A DNA stretch of 10,415 nucleotides from CAYSLU01 sp964431965. GTDB taxonomy: Bacteria; Verrucomicrobiota; Kiritimatiellia; CAIKKV01; CAYSLU01. Positions 1 to 7,160 of the stretch are shown here, in pieces (position 1 is the stretch's first letter; every line of letters begins with the position of its first letter). The position numbers and the translations under genes are program-made. The notes beneath the pieces were generated by a model. That model worked only from the letters and a program-made list of their open reading frames with translations. It made no database searches and was not told the DNA's origin. The stretch is from positions 1-10,415 of the forward strand of contig CAYSLU010000127.1 in NCBI GenBank assembly GCA_964431965.1, written 5' to 3'.

Positions 1-2
1 TG

Positions 3-638
3 CTCGAGAGCTACCCCGGCGAGGTCTACCCCGTGGACAACTGCGCGGTCATCGCCTCGATCGCCCTGCACGCCCGGATAACCGGCAACCCCGGGAGCGC
101 CGAAGCCGGCGACCGCGGCCTGCGCACCCTGCGCACGCGCGGCGTTGATCCCGCCACCCGGCTGCTCTACCAGGCCACCGACCCGGTCACGGGCGCGCCC
201 GCCGACGAGGGCCGCGGCTCCGGCACCGCGCTCGGACTCTACTTCCTCTCGTTCGCGGATCCGGCGCTCTCCCGGGACCTCTATCGCGCGGCCGACCGCG
301 AGCTCGCCCGGACCGTCCTCGGGTTCGGTGGCGTGCGCGAGTACGCGGCGAGCGCGCAGAGCCAGGGGCGTGACATCGACTCGGGGCCGGTGCTGTTCGG
401 CTTCGGGCTGTCGCCGACCGGCTTCCTCATCGGCGGCGCGCGGATCCACGGCGACCGCAGCCGCTTCTCGCGCCTCTTCGCGACCGCCTACGCATGGGGC
501 GCGCCGTTCGAAAAGGGCGACCGCCTGAACTTCGTGACGGGGGCCTCGCTCGGCGACGCCATCCTGTTCGCCATGCTCACCGCCCAGCTGGCGGAGCCCG
601 GGCAGCCGACCGCCGGAGCACGGGAGGCGACCCCATGA
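3..638 (+). CDS. Hypothetical protein, C-terminal part (probable alpha-helical-barrel family)
   Basis: The reading frame is open from the left edge to a TGA at 636-638, so the N-terminus lies outside the window. The GTG at 33 is an internal valine, because residues upstream of it in frame (LESYPGEVYP) continue the same sequence. Visible motifs are YPGEVYPVDN, then RGSGTALGLYFLSFADPAL, DIDSGPVLFGFG and LSPTGFLIGGARIHGD. The Gly/Asp/aromatic-rich helical pattern recalls six-hairpin (alpha/alpha) barrel proteins such as the linalool dehydratase/isomerase-like group. That resemblance comes from memory of the pattern and is not proven, and I assign no reaction. The stop overlaps the start of the next gene (ATGA), so the two are probably translationally coupled and may act together at the membrane. 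Confidence 0.7.
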   Translation, partial: LESYPGEVYPVDNCAVIASIALHARITGNPGSAEAGDRGLRTLRTRGVDPATRLLYQATDPVTGAPADEGRGSGTALGLYFLSFADPALSRDLYRAADRELARTVLGFGGVREYAASAQSQGRDIDSGPVLFGFGLSPTGFLIGGARIHGDRSRFSRLFATAYAWGAPFEKGDRLNFVTGASLGDAILFAMLTAQLAEPGQPTAGAREATP

Positions 639-952
639 AGACCACGCCACTCTGGAAAACCACGCTGGCCGTTTGCGCTGCCGAGCTGGCCGTCGTGCTC
701 CTGCTGCACCGGATCCTCATCGAGACGCTCGCCGACGGAAACATCGTGTCGCGCATCTTCGCCGGTGGCCGGCATGTGCCGGTCACGGACATGATGCTCG
801 CCCTGCTCTTCATCTCGGTCCGCCTGCTCGTCGCCCTCGGCCTGCCCGGCATGATCCTCAGCCGCATCGGCCTCGTCGTCTTCGACGCGCTGTGGCCGGA
901 GCCGAGGGCCCAACATCCAACGCTCAGCGTCGAAGGCCGGACTGATCCCTGA
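635..952 (+). CDS. Small membrane protein, coupled to the upstream gene, C-terminus altered by a repeat
   Basis: The start ATG at 635-637 sits in the 4-bp ATGA overlap with the preceding stop and has a GGGAGG ribosome binding site at 622-627. The product is 105 aa. It has a hydrophobic segment at about residues 8-27 (TLAVCAAELAVVLLLHRILI) and a long hydrophobic stretch at about 55-85 (MMLALLFISVRLLVALG and onward), so two or three membrane passes are likely. I recognise no family; the coupling suggests it anchors or assists the upstream protein. The tail from about residue 92 (QHPTLSVEGRTDP) and the TGA at 950-952 are encoded by the repeat beginning near 911. The native C-terminus has therefore probably been replaced or extended by the repeat. 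Confidence 0.65.
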   Translation: MKTTPLWKTTLAVCAAELAVVLLLHRILIETLADGNIVSRIFAGGRHVPVTDMMLALLFISVRLLVALGLPGMILSRIGLVVFDALWPEPRAQHPTLSVEGRTDP

Positions 953-1178
953 CCCACCGTTCCGAGTCCGCGATGGAACGGGGCGAAATGCGAGGCGGAT
1001 TGGGTCGGGTGAGTCCGCGAACCCCCGAACACGGGCGCGTCAGCTTGGCCCAGATGCAAGGCGTCGCGGGTGGCGCTGTACTCCCGTACGCGCCGCCTGC
1101 GACAACGCCGCAGATGGGCCAAGATCACGCGCTCGCGTTCGGCCCAATCCGCCGAGCTGTCTGGCATCGCGCAGCCCG
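911..1178. repeat. Interspersed foldback repeat, copy 1
   Basis: It opens with three 7-bp units (CAACATC, CAACGCT, CAGCGTC at 911-931), followed by a 248-bp block (931-1178) repeated at 1261-1508 with only three mismatches (1098, 1114, 1133). The block contains a long imperfect inverted repeat. Pairing segments are 994-1004 with 1143-1153, 1025-1030 with 1137-1142, 1032-1040 with 1127-1135, 1044-1052 with 1115-1123, 1055-1057 with 1110-1112, 1060-1063 with 1106-1109, 1064-1076 with 1090-1102, and GTAC 1078-1081 with 1086-1089 around a TCCC loop. A further 970-975 / 1165-1170 pair is possible. It supplies the stop codon of the gene at 635-952. I see no transposase or terminal target duplication. 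Confidence 0.85.
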
Positions 1179-1233
1179 AGCGCCCCAGCCAGACAGAGAT
1201 AAGAGGCGCAGGAGTCAGAGCAACAGAAACGTC

Positions 1234-1261
1234 CAACATCCAACGCTCAACACTCAACGTC
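1234..1261. repeat. Degenerate 7-bp tandem array (CAACnYn type)
   Basis: Four consecutive heptamers are visible: CAACATC, CAACGCT, CAACACT, CAACGTC. The same array in the upstream copy (911-931) has three units and one variant (CAGCGTC), so it differs by exactly one unit, as expected of slippage or unequal recombination. Arrays with this sequence style are, in my recollection, widespread in Verrucomicrobiota-type genomes. Confidence 0.7.
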
Positions 1262-1508
1262 GAAGGCCGGACTGATCCCTGACCCACCGTTCCGAGTCCG
1301 CGATGGAACGGGGCGAAATGCGAGGCGGATTGGGTCGGGTGAGTCCGCGAACCCCCGAACACGGGCGCGTCAGCTTGGCCCAGATGCAAGGCGTCGCGGG
1401 TGGCGCTGTACTCCCGTACGCGCCGCCCGCGACAACGCCGCAGGTGGGCCAAGATCACGCGCCCGCGTTCGGCCCAATCCGCCGAGCTGTCTGGCATCGC
1501 GCAGCCCG
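1234..1508. repeat. Interspersed foldback repeat, copy 2
   Basis: This is the second direct copy, 330 bp downstream of copy 1. It has four 7-bp units instead of three (1234-1261) and then the same 248-bp block (1261-1508). Identity ends sharply after GCAGCCCG at 1178 and 1508, which marks the right boundary of the duplicated part. The hairpin core is at 1324-1483 with its TCCC loop at 1412-1415. The 55 bp at 1179-1233 separate the two copies and look like a linker belonging to the 330-bp tandem unit. The 953-1653 gap between genes is mostly made of these two copies. Confidence 0.85.
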
Positions 1509-1595
1509 CGAACCCCATCTACCAGCGAAGCTGCGATTGACCGGCCATCACCCGGATAGGGCGCGCTCGCCGCGAGCGTCGCGGGTGACGTCAAC

Positions 1596-1625
1596 CGCTT
1601 GCCGTCCATCGCGAAGTGGCAAGCG
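1596..1625 (-). terminator. Possible terminator hairpin of the reductase operon
   Basis: A perfect 8-bp inverted repeat, CGCTTGCC (1596-1603) and GGCAAGCG (1618-1625), encloses a 14-nt loop. It lies 28-58 nt downstream of the minus-strand stop of the aldo/keto reductase, where a terminator would be expected. There is no T-run after the stem on the minus strand, so an intrinsic terminator of the usual kind is not demonstrated. The remaining sequence from 1509 to 1653 shows only a short GC-rich palindrome at 1564-1578. Confidence 0.35.
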
Positions 1626-1653
1626 ACGACAGGGCGAACTAGCCGCCCCGCCA

Positions 1654-2616
1654 TCAGCCCCCCAGCCACGCCACCTGCGCGGCGGATAGGCGGACCTCGG
1701 CTGCACCCAGGCACTCCTGCAGATGCCCGGGATTCTGCGATCCCACGATGGGGAAGACGGGAAACGGTTGATTCAACAGCCACGCCAACGCGATCTGCCC
1801 CGGCTTGACGCCCAGCCCGCGCGCCAGGACATCCGCCCGCGCCAAACGCTCACGGCTGACCGGATTGTCAAACCGATCGGCGGCCCGGCGGCCCCCGGTC
1901 GCAAAATAGCCGCCGGCTGTCGCCGTGTACGGGATCATCGGCAGCCGCGAGCAGCGGTGCCACGCCGCATCGTCATCCTCAAGGAACAGCATGGCCGCCC
2001 CGTGCGCGTCGTCCGCCTTTGGATCCGGGTTCCGCGTGTTCTTCCAAGCCAGGCTCCACTCCGCCTGGCTGGCCACAAAGCCGCGCAAGCCGCGGGCGGC
2101 GGCATAGGCGTTCGCCTCGGCGATCCGCTCGACGCGCCAGTTGCTCGCGCCGATGTGCCGGATCCGGCCCCGCCGGATCTCGCGGTTGAGCGTCTCCACG
2201 ACCTCGCCGGGCGGCAGACGGGTGTCGTCGCGATGGAGCCAGAAGAGGTCGATCGTGTCCAGCCCGAGACGGCCGAGGCTGTCGTCGATGTCCGCCTCGA
2301 TCCGCCCCGGCGCCAGCCAGTGATCCGTGCGGCGATACCCCGGCGCGCCGGTGTGGCCGCCCTTCGTGCCGATCACCAGGTCGCCCTTCCCGTTGCGGCG
2401 CATGTAGTCGCCCAGCGCACACTCGCTGCAGCCCGCGCCGGAGGGAAGCCAGAAGGCGTAGCAGTGAGCGGTATCGAGGAAGTTTCCCCCCGCGTCCCGG
2501 AACTGGTTGATGCGGTCGTCGAGCTCCGCACCGCGCACGTCCGCGCCGAACGTGGCCGCACCATAGCAGAGCGGCGAGACCACCAGATCCGTTCCGCCCA
2601 GGCGTGTCCGGTTCAT
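1654..2616 (-). CDS. Aldo/keto reductase family oxidoreductase
   Basis: The 320-aa product is a full-length cytoplasmic NAD(P)H-dependent aldo/keto reductase, a TIM barrel that reduces carbonyls to alcohols. It begins with the family's typical MNRTRLGGTDLVVSPLCYG. The catalytic tetrad is visible: Asp48 and Tyr53 in FLDTAHCY, Lys85 in IGTKGGH and His128 in LFWLHRDD. The GASNW motif is at 156-160 and a cofactor-binding segment near the C-terminus reads FPIVGSQNPGHLQE. The substrate cannot be told; the sequence resembles the broad general-reductase group (COG0667 type). The gene lies 35 bp downstream of the XRE regulator gene on the same strand, so co-transcription is likely. No clear ribosome binding site precedes the ATG, which fits translation from an operon transcript but leaves the start somewhat open. 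Confidence 0.92.
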   Translation of the reverse strand: MNRTRLGGTDLVVSPLCYGAATFGADVRGAELDDRINQFRDAGGNFLDTAHCYAFWLPSGAGCSECALGDYMRRNGKGDLVIGTKGGHTGAPGYRRTDHWLAPGRIEADIDDSLGRLGLDTIDLFWLHRDDTRLPPGEVVETLNREIRRGRIRHIGASNWRVERIAEANAYAAARGLRGFVASQAEWSLAWKNTRNPDPKADDAHGAAMLFLEDDDAAWHRCSRLPMIPYTATAGGYFATGGRRAADRFDNPVSRERLARADVLARGLGVKPGQIALAWLLNQPFPVFPIVGSQNPGHLQECLGAAEVRLSAAQVAWLGG

Positions 2617-2651
2617 CGTCGGCTACAGAAGCACCGCCCGCTCGGGTGCGC

Positions 2652-3134
2652 TTACTTCCGCTTGCGGCGCTTGGGGGAGGGCTTCTCCGCGGCCATGCTC
2701 TCCAGATGGGCCCGGGCTTCGCGGGCGCCGAAGCCGCGGATGGCCAGAAGCGCCGTGCGCGTCGTCTCGCGAACGCGGAGCGCGCCGCTGCCGCGCTCCC
2801 ACATGTAGACAGCCTGCTCGGAAACGCCCAGCAGCCGGCCGAACTCGCCCTGCGAAAGCCGCAGTTTCCGGCGCAGGCTCCGCATACCTTTCGCCGTCAC
2901 CCGGATCTTCGATGTTGCTTCGGGAGCCGCCTTCGGTTGTGCCGCTTCGAGGCGGTTCACAACGGATAGAATCTGCTTCGCCTGCTTTTCCAGAACCGCG
3001 AGACGACGCTTAAGCGCGGCTTGAGCCTTCCGCGTCTTGGTCGTGGGCTTCGTAATCCGGGCGACGGCGGACTTGATCTCCTTGCGGGCGATCCGGGAAA
3101 TCTCTTCTTTCAGGACTTTCGCAACATTAGGCAT
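2652..3134 (-). CDS. XRE-type helix-turn-helix transcriptional regulator
   Basis: The chosen start gives 160 aa (MPNVAKVLKEEISRIARKEI...) and has an AGGAG ribosome binding site at 3142-3146, seven bases upstream. An in-frame ATG 30 bp further upstream lacks this support. The N-terminal half is strongly basic and helical (about 1-65, probably coiled coil with LKRRLAVLEKQAKQIL), which suggests dimerisation. The C-terminal half holds the DNA-binding domain, with a helix-turn-helix at about 93-115 (LSQGEFGRLLGVSEQAVYMW), followed by a Lys/Arg-rich tail. The MPN(V/I)AKVLKEEI start is a recurrent XRE-family type. The gene precedes the aldo/keto reductase and diverges from the large propeller gene, so it may control itself, the reductase or the divergent gene. 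The target is inferred from position only. Confidence 0.88.
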   Translation of the reverse strand: MPNVAKVLKEEISRIARKEIKSAVARITKPTTKTRKAQAALKRRLAVLEKQAKQILSVVNRLEAAQPKAAPEATSKIRVTAKGMRSLRRKLRLSQGEFGRLLGVSEQAVYMWERGSGALRVRETTRTALLAIRGFGAREARAHLESMAAEKPSPKRRKRK

Positions 3135-3255
3135 GTCTGTTCTCCTAGCAGCTGGGTTCGGCAAACGTTACACCAGATCACAGGCCGCACAAAGTGCTTT
3201 CTCGAGGGCGGAACGGCGTCGGGTCGCGAGCGGCGCCCCTGCGCGGGCGCGGAAT

Positions 3256-3270
3256 GGCGGATGATCCGCC
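3256..3270. promoter_or_regulatory. 15-bp palindrome, candidate operator
   Basis: GGCGGAT-G-ATCCGCC is a perfect inverted repeat around one central base, located in the 177-bp region between the divergent XRE regulator and propeller genes. It lies just upstream of the extended -10 motif at 3275-3283, covering the place where the -35 region would be, so protein bound here could block or position RNA polymerase. Assignment to the adjacent XRE regulator is inference. Confidence 0.4.
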
Positions 3271-3274
3271 CATG

Positions 3275-3283
3275 TGGTACACT
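3275..3283 (+). promoter_or_regulatory. Candidate extended -10 promoter element
   Basis: TGG-TACACT fits an extended -10 (TGn followed by a TATAAT-like hexamer, 4 of 6 matches), 28 bp before the proposed GTG start of the propeller gene. No good -35 hexamer is present at the right distance, which is tolerated by extended -10 promoters. Sigma-factor preferences of the host are unknown. Confidence 0.35.
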
Positions 3284-3311
3284 GGCAATTTCAAGGCAAC
3301 GAGGAAGCTGC

Positions 3312-6300
3312 GTGAAACCGGAAACTGGATGCATATCGATGCGGCGGGCGGCCATGGCCTCGCTCGTCTGCGTGACCGTCGGGGCGTCGGCCTGCGCGGC
3401 GGCGGCCGCGGACTGGCCGATGTGGCGGGGCAACGCCGCGCGCACGGCCCAGACGAGCAACGCCCTTCCCGCATCGCTGCACCTTCGCTGGACGCTCCAG
3501 CTGCCCCGCCCCGCGCCCGCATGGCCGGCCTCCCAGCCCAAGCTCCGGTTCGACACTTCATACGAGCCGATCGTCGCCGGGGGTCGGCTGTTCGTCCCGT
3601 CCATGGTCGCCGACCGGCTGACGGCATACGACGCGCGCACCGGCGTGGAGCTCTGGCGCTTCTACGCCGACGGGCCGATCCGCTTCGCGCCGGTCGCGTG
3701 GAAGACGAACCTGTATACCGTCAGCGACGACGGCCATCTCTACTGCCTCGACGCCGCTACCGGGCGAGCCCGCTGGGCGGTGCGCGGCGCCCCCGACGGC
3801 CGCCTGACGCTCGGAAATGAGCGGCTGATCTCGACCTGGCCGGCCCGCGGGGCGCCGGTGATCTGGGGCGAGCCGGCGGACGGCCCGGCCACCGTCTACT
3901 TCGCCGCCAGCATCTGGCCGTTCATGGGCATCTTCATCCACGCCATCGACGCCGAGAGCGGCGCGATCCGCTGGAGCAACTCGGGCAGCGGCTCGGTCTA
4001 CGTCCCGCAGCAGCACAACAGCCCCGCGTTCGCGGGAGTCGCCCCGCAGGGATATCTGTCGGCAACCGAGGACCGCCTGCTCGTCTCGGGAGGGCGAACC
4101 GTGCCGGCCGTATACGACCGCCGGACGGGCGAGTTCCTCTACTACAACGTTTCGGACCGAACGCTCGACAAATCAGCCGGCGGCTTCGGCGTGTGCGTCT
4201 CGGGCGACTACTTCATCAACCACGGCTTCATGCACAGCCTCTCGAACGGCCAGTCCGTCATGAAGGTGCCGGATCAAGTGATCGGATCCGTAGCGCTCGC
4301 GGCGACCGGCACATGCCTCGAGGCGTTCGGCTTGAAGCCGGACCGGACCGAGGAGACCGTCATCGACCGGCGCGGCAAGGAGGAAATCCGGGTCCGCTAC
4401 AGCCTGCCACTCGTGCAGTCCATCCCGCTGTCCCTGCCGCTCAAGCGGTTTCACAGCCAGGCCGGCGGGCGGATCTACGCGAGCGCAAGCGGAGGGCTGG
4501 TCGGCGCGGTGACAGTCGCGGGCACGGATCACCCGGCCATCACGTGGACCGGTCGGGTCGATGGCGAGGTCTGGTCCATGATCCCCGCCGATGGCCGGCT
4601 GTACGTGGTCACCGAAGCCGGCGCCATCCACTGCTTCGGGGCCGACGCTCCCGGCCGGCCCGTCGTCCACGCCCCGCCGGCCACGCCCGGGCGCATCGAC
4701 GTGCAGTCGCCGCCGCGCGCCGGCTACGCCATGGTGTGGGGCCTGGGCCCCGACGCCTTCGCGCGCGTGACCCGGCTCGCGGCGGACTACCACGTCGTCG
4801 CAATCGACCCCGATGCGGACGCGGTCGCGGCGCTCCGGCGGCGGCTCGACGACGCCGGCCTCTACGGCCGCCGCGTTCATGTGCTCGCCGGCCGCCCCGC
4901 CGCGATGCGACTCCCGCCCTATATGGCCAGCCTCATCGAGTTCGGCGATCTCGCGACGGCCGGCCTGGGCGGCGGAACGGCTTTCGTCCGCCGCGTTTTC
5001 CAGTGCCTGCGGCCCTACGGCGGCGCCGCTGTGTTCGCGGGGAGCGACCCCGAGCGCGCCGCCTTCGAGCATGCGTTCGCGGTGTCGGACCTGCCGAACG
5101 CCATCCTCACCCCTGCGCCGGACGGGGTCGCATGGGAGCTCCGCCGCGATGGCCCGCTTCCGGGGTCAGCCTCGTGGACGCACCAGTACGCGGACGCCGC
5201 CAACTCGGTCATGTCACGCGACCGCCTCGTGGAGCCGCCGCTGGGGCTCCTGTGGTTCGGCGGGCCGTCGCACGACGACGTGCTGCCCCGCCACGGGCAC
5301 GGCCCGTCGCCACACGTGATCGGCGGCCGCCTCTTCATCGAAGGGGCGGACATGCTGCGCGCCATCGACGTCTACACCGGACGGCTCCTCTGGCAGCGCC
5401 CGTTCGAGGGGCTCGGCCAGTTCTACGACAACACCAGCCACCAGCCCGGGGCCGGCGAGATCGGCGGGAACTACGCGTCCGCCGAGGACGGCATCTATGT
5501 GGCGTACGGGAAGCAGTGCCTGCGCCTGGACCCGGCCACCGGCCGCACCCTGGACACGTTCACGCTGCCCCGCCAGCCCGGCCTCGGCACGCCGCACTGG
5601 GGCTACATCGGAATCTATGAGGACCTCCTGCTGGCCGGCGCCTCGCCGCTCGCCATCACCGAGATCAAGCCGGCGGTCCGGCAGCAGGATGACGACGATG
5701 GCGGGCGCACCGGGAAGAGCAGCCCCGCCGCCGCGACGAACGCGCTGCCGCTCGTCGAGCGCAACGCTCCCTACGCATCCTCGTCGCTCAGCCTCGTCGC
5801 GCTCGACCGTCACTCCGGCCGCGTCCTCTGGTCGCGCCCCGCCCGGCAGGCCTTCCGCCACAACGCGATCGCCGCCGGCGGCGGCATGGTCTTCTGCGTC
5901 GACGCCATCACCCCCACCAACCGCAGCCTGCTCCAGCGCCGGGGCGAGGAGCCCGCCACGCCGCCCGAGCTGCTGGCGCTGGACGCGCACTCCGGCGCCG
6001 TGGTGTGGCAGACGACCAACACCATCTCCGCCACGTGGCTCGGCTACTCGACCGAGCGCGACGTGCTGCTCGTGGGCGGCAGCCCGGCCCGCGACCGCGC
6101 GGCCGACGAGTCGCGAGCCGGCCTGAGCGCCTACCGCGGCCGCGACGGCCAGCTCATCTGGCACACGGACGCCGGCTACCGGGGCACCCCCATCCTCCAC
6201 TCCGCGGCCATCTACACGGACGGGCTGGCGTTCGACTGGGACACCGGCCGGCGCGTGCAACGCCGGAACCCCATTACCGGCGCGACGACCAACTGGAGCT

Positions 6301-7109
6301 TCGCGCGCGGCTACGGATGCAATACCCCGATCGGCAGCGAGCACATGCTGCTGTTCCGCTCGGCCGCCGCCGGCTTCTACGACCTGCGGACCGACGGCGG
6401 AACCGCCAACTGGGGCGGGTTCAAGTCCGGCTGCACGCCCAACCTCATCGCGGCCGACGGCATCCTCACGGTTCCCGACTACACGCGGACGTGCCTGTGC
6501 AGCTACCAGGACCAGTGCTCGCTCGCTCTCGTGCCGATGCCGGACGTGGAGGTGTGGGCCGCTCAGGACTACGACCAGCTCACGGGCCGCGTGGCGCGCG
6601 TCGGCATCAACTTCGGCGCCCCGGGCGACTGGCGCGCGCCGGATGGCACCCTGTGGCTGGACTACCCGAGCGTGGGCGGCAAGAGCCCGCAGGTGCCGGT
6701 CGCGGTCGACGGCCCCGCCCGCTATTTCCGGCGGCACGCCATGGAGGTCGAGGGGCCGGCCGCCCAGGTGACCGCGTCCGGCGTGGAGGACGCCCGGACG
6801 ATTCGCGTCGGCTTGAACGCGACGGACGAGCGGCGCTACACCGTCCGGCTGTATTTCGCCGAACCCGACTCAGCGGCCGCCGGCGAGCGCGTCTTCGACG
6901 TCACGATTCAAGACCGCCCCGCCCTGGCCAAGCTGGACGTGGCCGCCGAGGCCGGCGGGCGCCTCAAGGGCTTGGTCAAGGAGTTCCGCGGCGTGACCGC
7001 CGGCGACTCGATCGTGGTCGCGCTCCACCCCGCCGCAACCTCGCGCCGCCCGCCGCTCATCTGCGGCGTGGCCGTCGCCCTCGAGCCGACGGTCGAAGGC
7101 CAGCCCTAG
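3312..7109 (+). CDS. Secreted PQQ-type beta-propeller protein with methyltransferase-like insert and malectin-like C-terminus
   Basis: I chose GTG 3312 because GAGGAA at 3301-3306 is a well-spaced ribosome binding site; the ATG at 3339 is the alternative and lacks one. From GTG the product is 1265 aa. A signal peptide ends near residue 32 (ASACAAAAA/DW). Propeller block 1 (about 33-450) shows PQQ-like repeats such as AYDARTGVELW (105-115) and CLDAATGRARW (145-155). A Rossmann-like segment (about 469-610) resembles class I SAM methyltransferases: WGLGPD near 476-481, HVVAIDPDAD near 494-503. Propeller block 2 (about 620-1075) has ALDRHSGRVLW, ALDAHSGAVVW and AYRGRDGQLIW, closing with TRTCLCSYQDQCSLALV (1058-1074). 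A malectin-like carbohydrate-binding domain follows (about 1094-1259; YTVRLYFAEP, VKEF, PLICGV). Propellers of this type are common in PVC bacteria. Binding of polysaccharide outside the cytoplasm is an inference, and enzyme activity is unproven. Confidence 0.9.
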   Translation: MKPETGCISMRRAAMASLVCVTVGASACAAAAADWPMWRGNAARTAQTSNALPASLHLRWTLQLPRPAPAWPASQPKLRFDTSYEPIVAGGRLFVPSMVADRLTAYDARTGVELWRFYADGPIRFAPVAWKTNLYTVSDDGHLYCLDAATGRARWAVRGAPDGRLTLGNERLISTWPARGAPVIWGEPADGPATVYFAASIWPFMGIFIHAIDAESGAIRWSNSGSGSVYVPQQHNSPAFAGVAPQGYLSATEDRLLVSGGRTVPAVYDRRTGEFLYYNVSDRTLDKSAGGFGVCVSGDYFINHGFMHSLSNGQSVMKVPDQVIGSVALAATGTCLEAFGLKPDRTEETVIDRRGKEEIRVRYSLPLVQSIPLSLPLKRFHSQAGGRIYASASGGLVGAVTVAGTDHPAITWTGRVDGEVWSMIPADGRLYVVTEAGAIHCFGADAPGRPVVHAPPATPGRIDVQSPPRAGYAMVWGLGPDAFARVTRLAADYHVVAIDPDADAVAALRRRLDDAGLYGRRVHVLAGRPAAMRLPPYMASLIEFGDLATAGLGGGTAFVRRVFQCLRPYGGAAVFAGSDPERAAFEHAFAVSDLPNAILTPAPDGVAWELRRDGPLPGSASWTHQYADAANSVMSRDRLVEPPLGLLWFGGPSHDDVLPRHGHGPSPHVIGGRLFIEGADMLRAIDVYTGRLLWQRPFEGLGQFYDNTSHQPGAGEIGGNYASAEDGIYVAYGKQCLRLDPATGRTLDTFTLPRQPGLGTPHWGYIGIYEDLLLAGASPLAITEIKPAVRQQDDDDGGRTGKSSPAAATNALPLVERNAPYASSSLSLVALDRHSGRVLWSRPARQAFRHNAIAAGGGMVFCVDAITPTNRSLLQRRGEEPATPPELLALDAHSGAVVWQTTNTISATWLGYSTERDVLLVGGSPARDRAADESRAGLSAYRGRDGQLIWHTDAGYRGTPILHSAAIYTDGLAFDWDTGRRVQRRNPITGATTNWSFARGYGCNTPIGSEHMLLFRSAAAGFYDLRTDGGTANWGGFKSGCTPNLIAADGILTVPDYTRTCLCSYQDQCSLALVPMPDVEVWAAQDYDQLTGRVARVGINFGAPGDWRAPDGTLWLDYPSVGGKSPQVPVAVDGPARYFRRHAMEVEGPAAQVTASGVEDARTIRVGLNATDERRYTVRLYFAEPDSAAAGERVFDVTIQDRPALAKLDVAAEAGGRLKGLVKEFRGVTAGDSIVVALHPAATSRRPPLICGVAVALEPTVEGQP

Positions 7110-7160
7110 CCCGGCAGGATCCGGTTGGGCCGCACGGCCGATGTCCGGCCGCGCCGAAGA

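Noticed and set aside
911..1508. CRISPR array
   Set aside because: There are only two long copies at a 330-bp period and a 7-bp array with no spacers; no cas gene is present.
911..1508. Insertion sequence
   Set aside because: No transposase frame, no terminal inverted repeats separate from the hairpin, and no recognisable target-site duplication.
577..1518. 313-aa minus-strand open frame across the tandem repeat
   Set aside because: It reads through both repeat copies, repeats its own sequence, overlaps two plus-strand genes and ends in the 7-bp array. Openness follows from high GC and duplication, not from coding.
1723..2808. 361-aa plus-strand open frame opposite the aldo/keto reductase
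   Set aside because: The minus strand contains the complete catalytic tetrad and cofactor motifs, and this frame is its antisense shadow.
3021..3311. Upstream extension of the propeller protein to the ATG at 3021
   Set aside because: It would overlap the divergent regulator gene, and the extra residues precede the signal peptide without family resemblance. The ribosome binding site at 3301-3306 supports the later start.
5214..6737. 507-aa minus-strand open frame inside the propeller gene
   Set aside because: It is antisense to strongly recognisable PQQ repeats; its low-complexity Arg/Gly/Ala/Val composition is typical of antisense frames in GC-rich genes.
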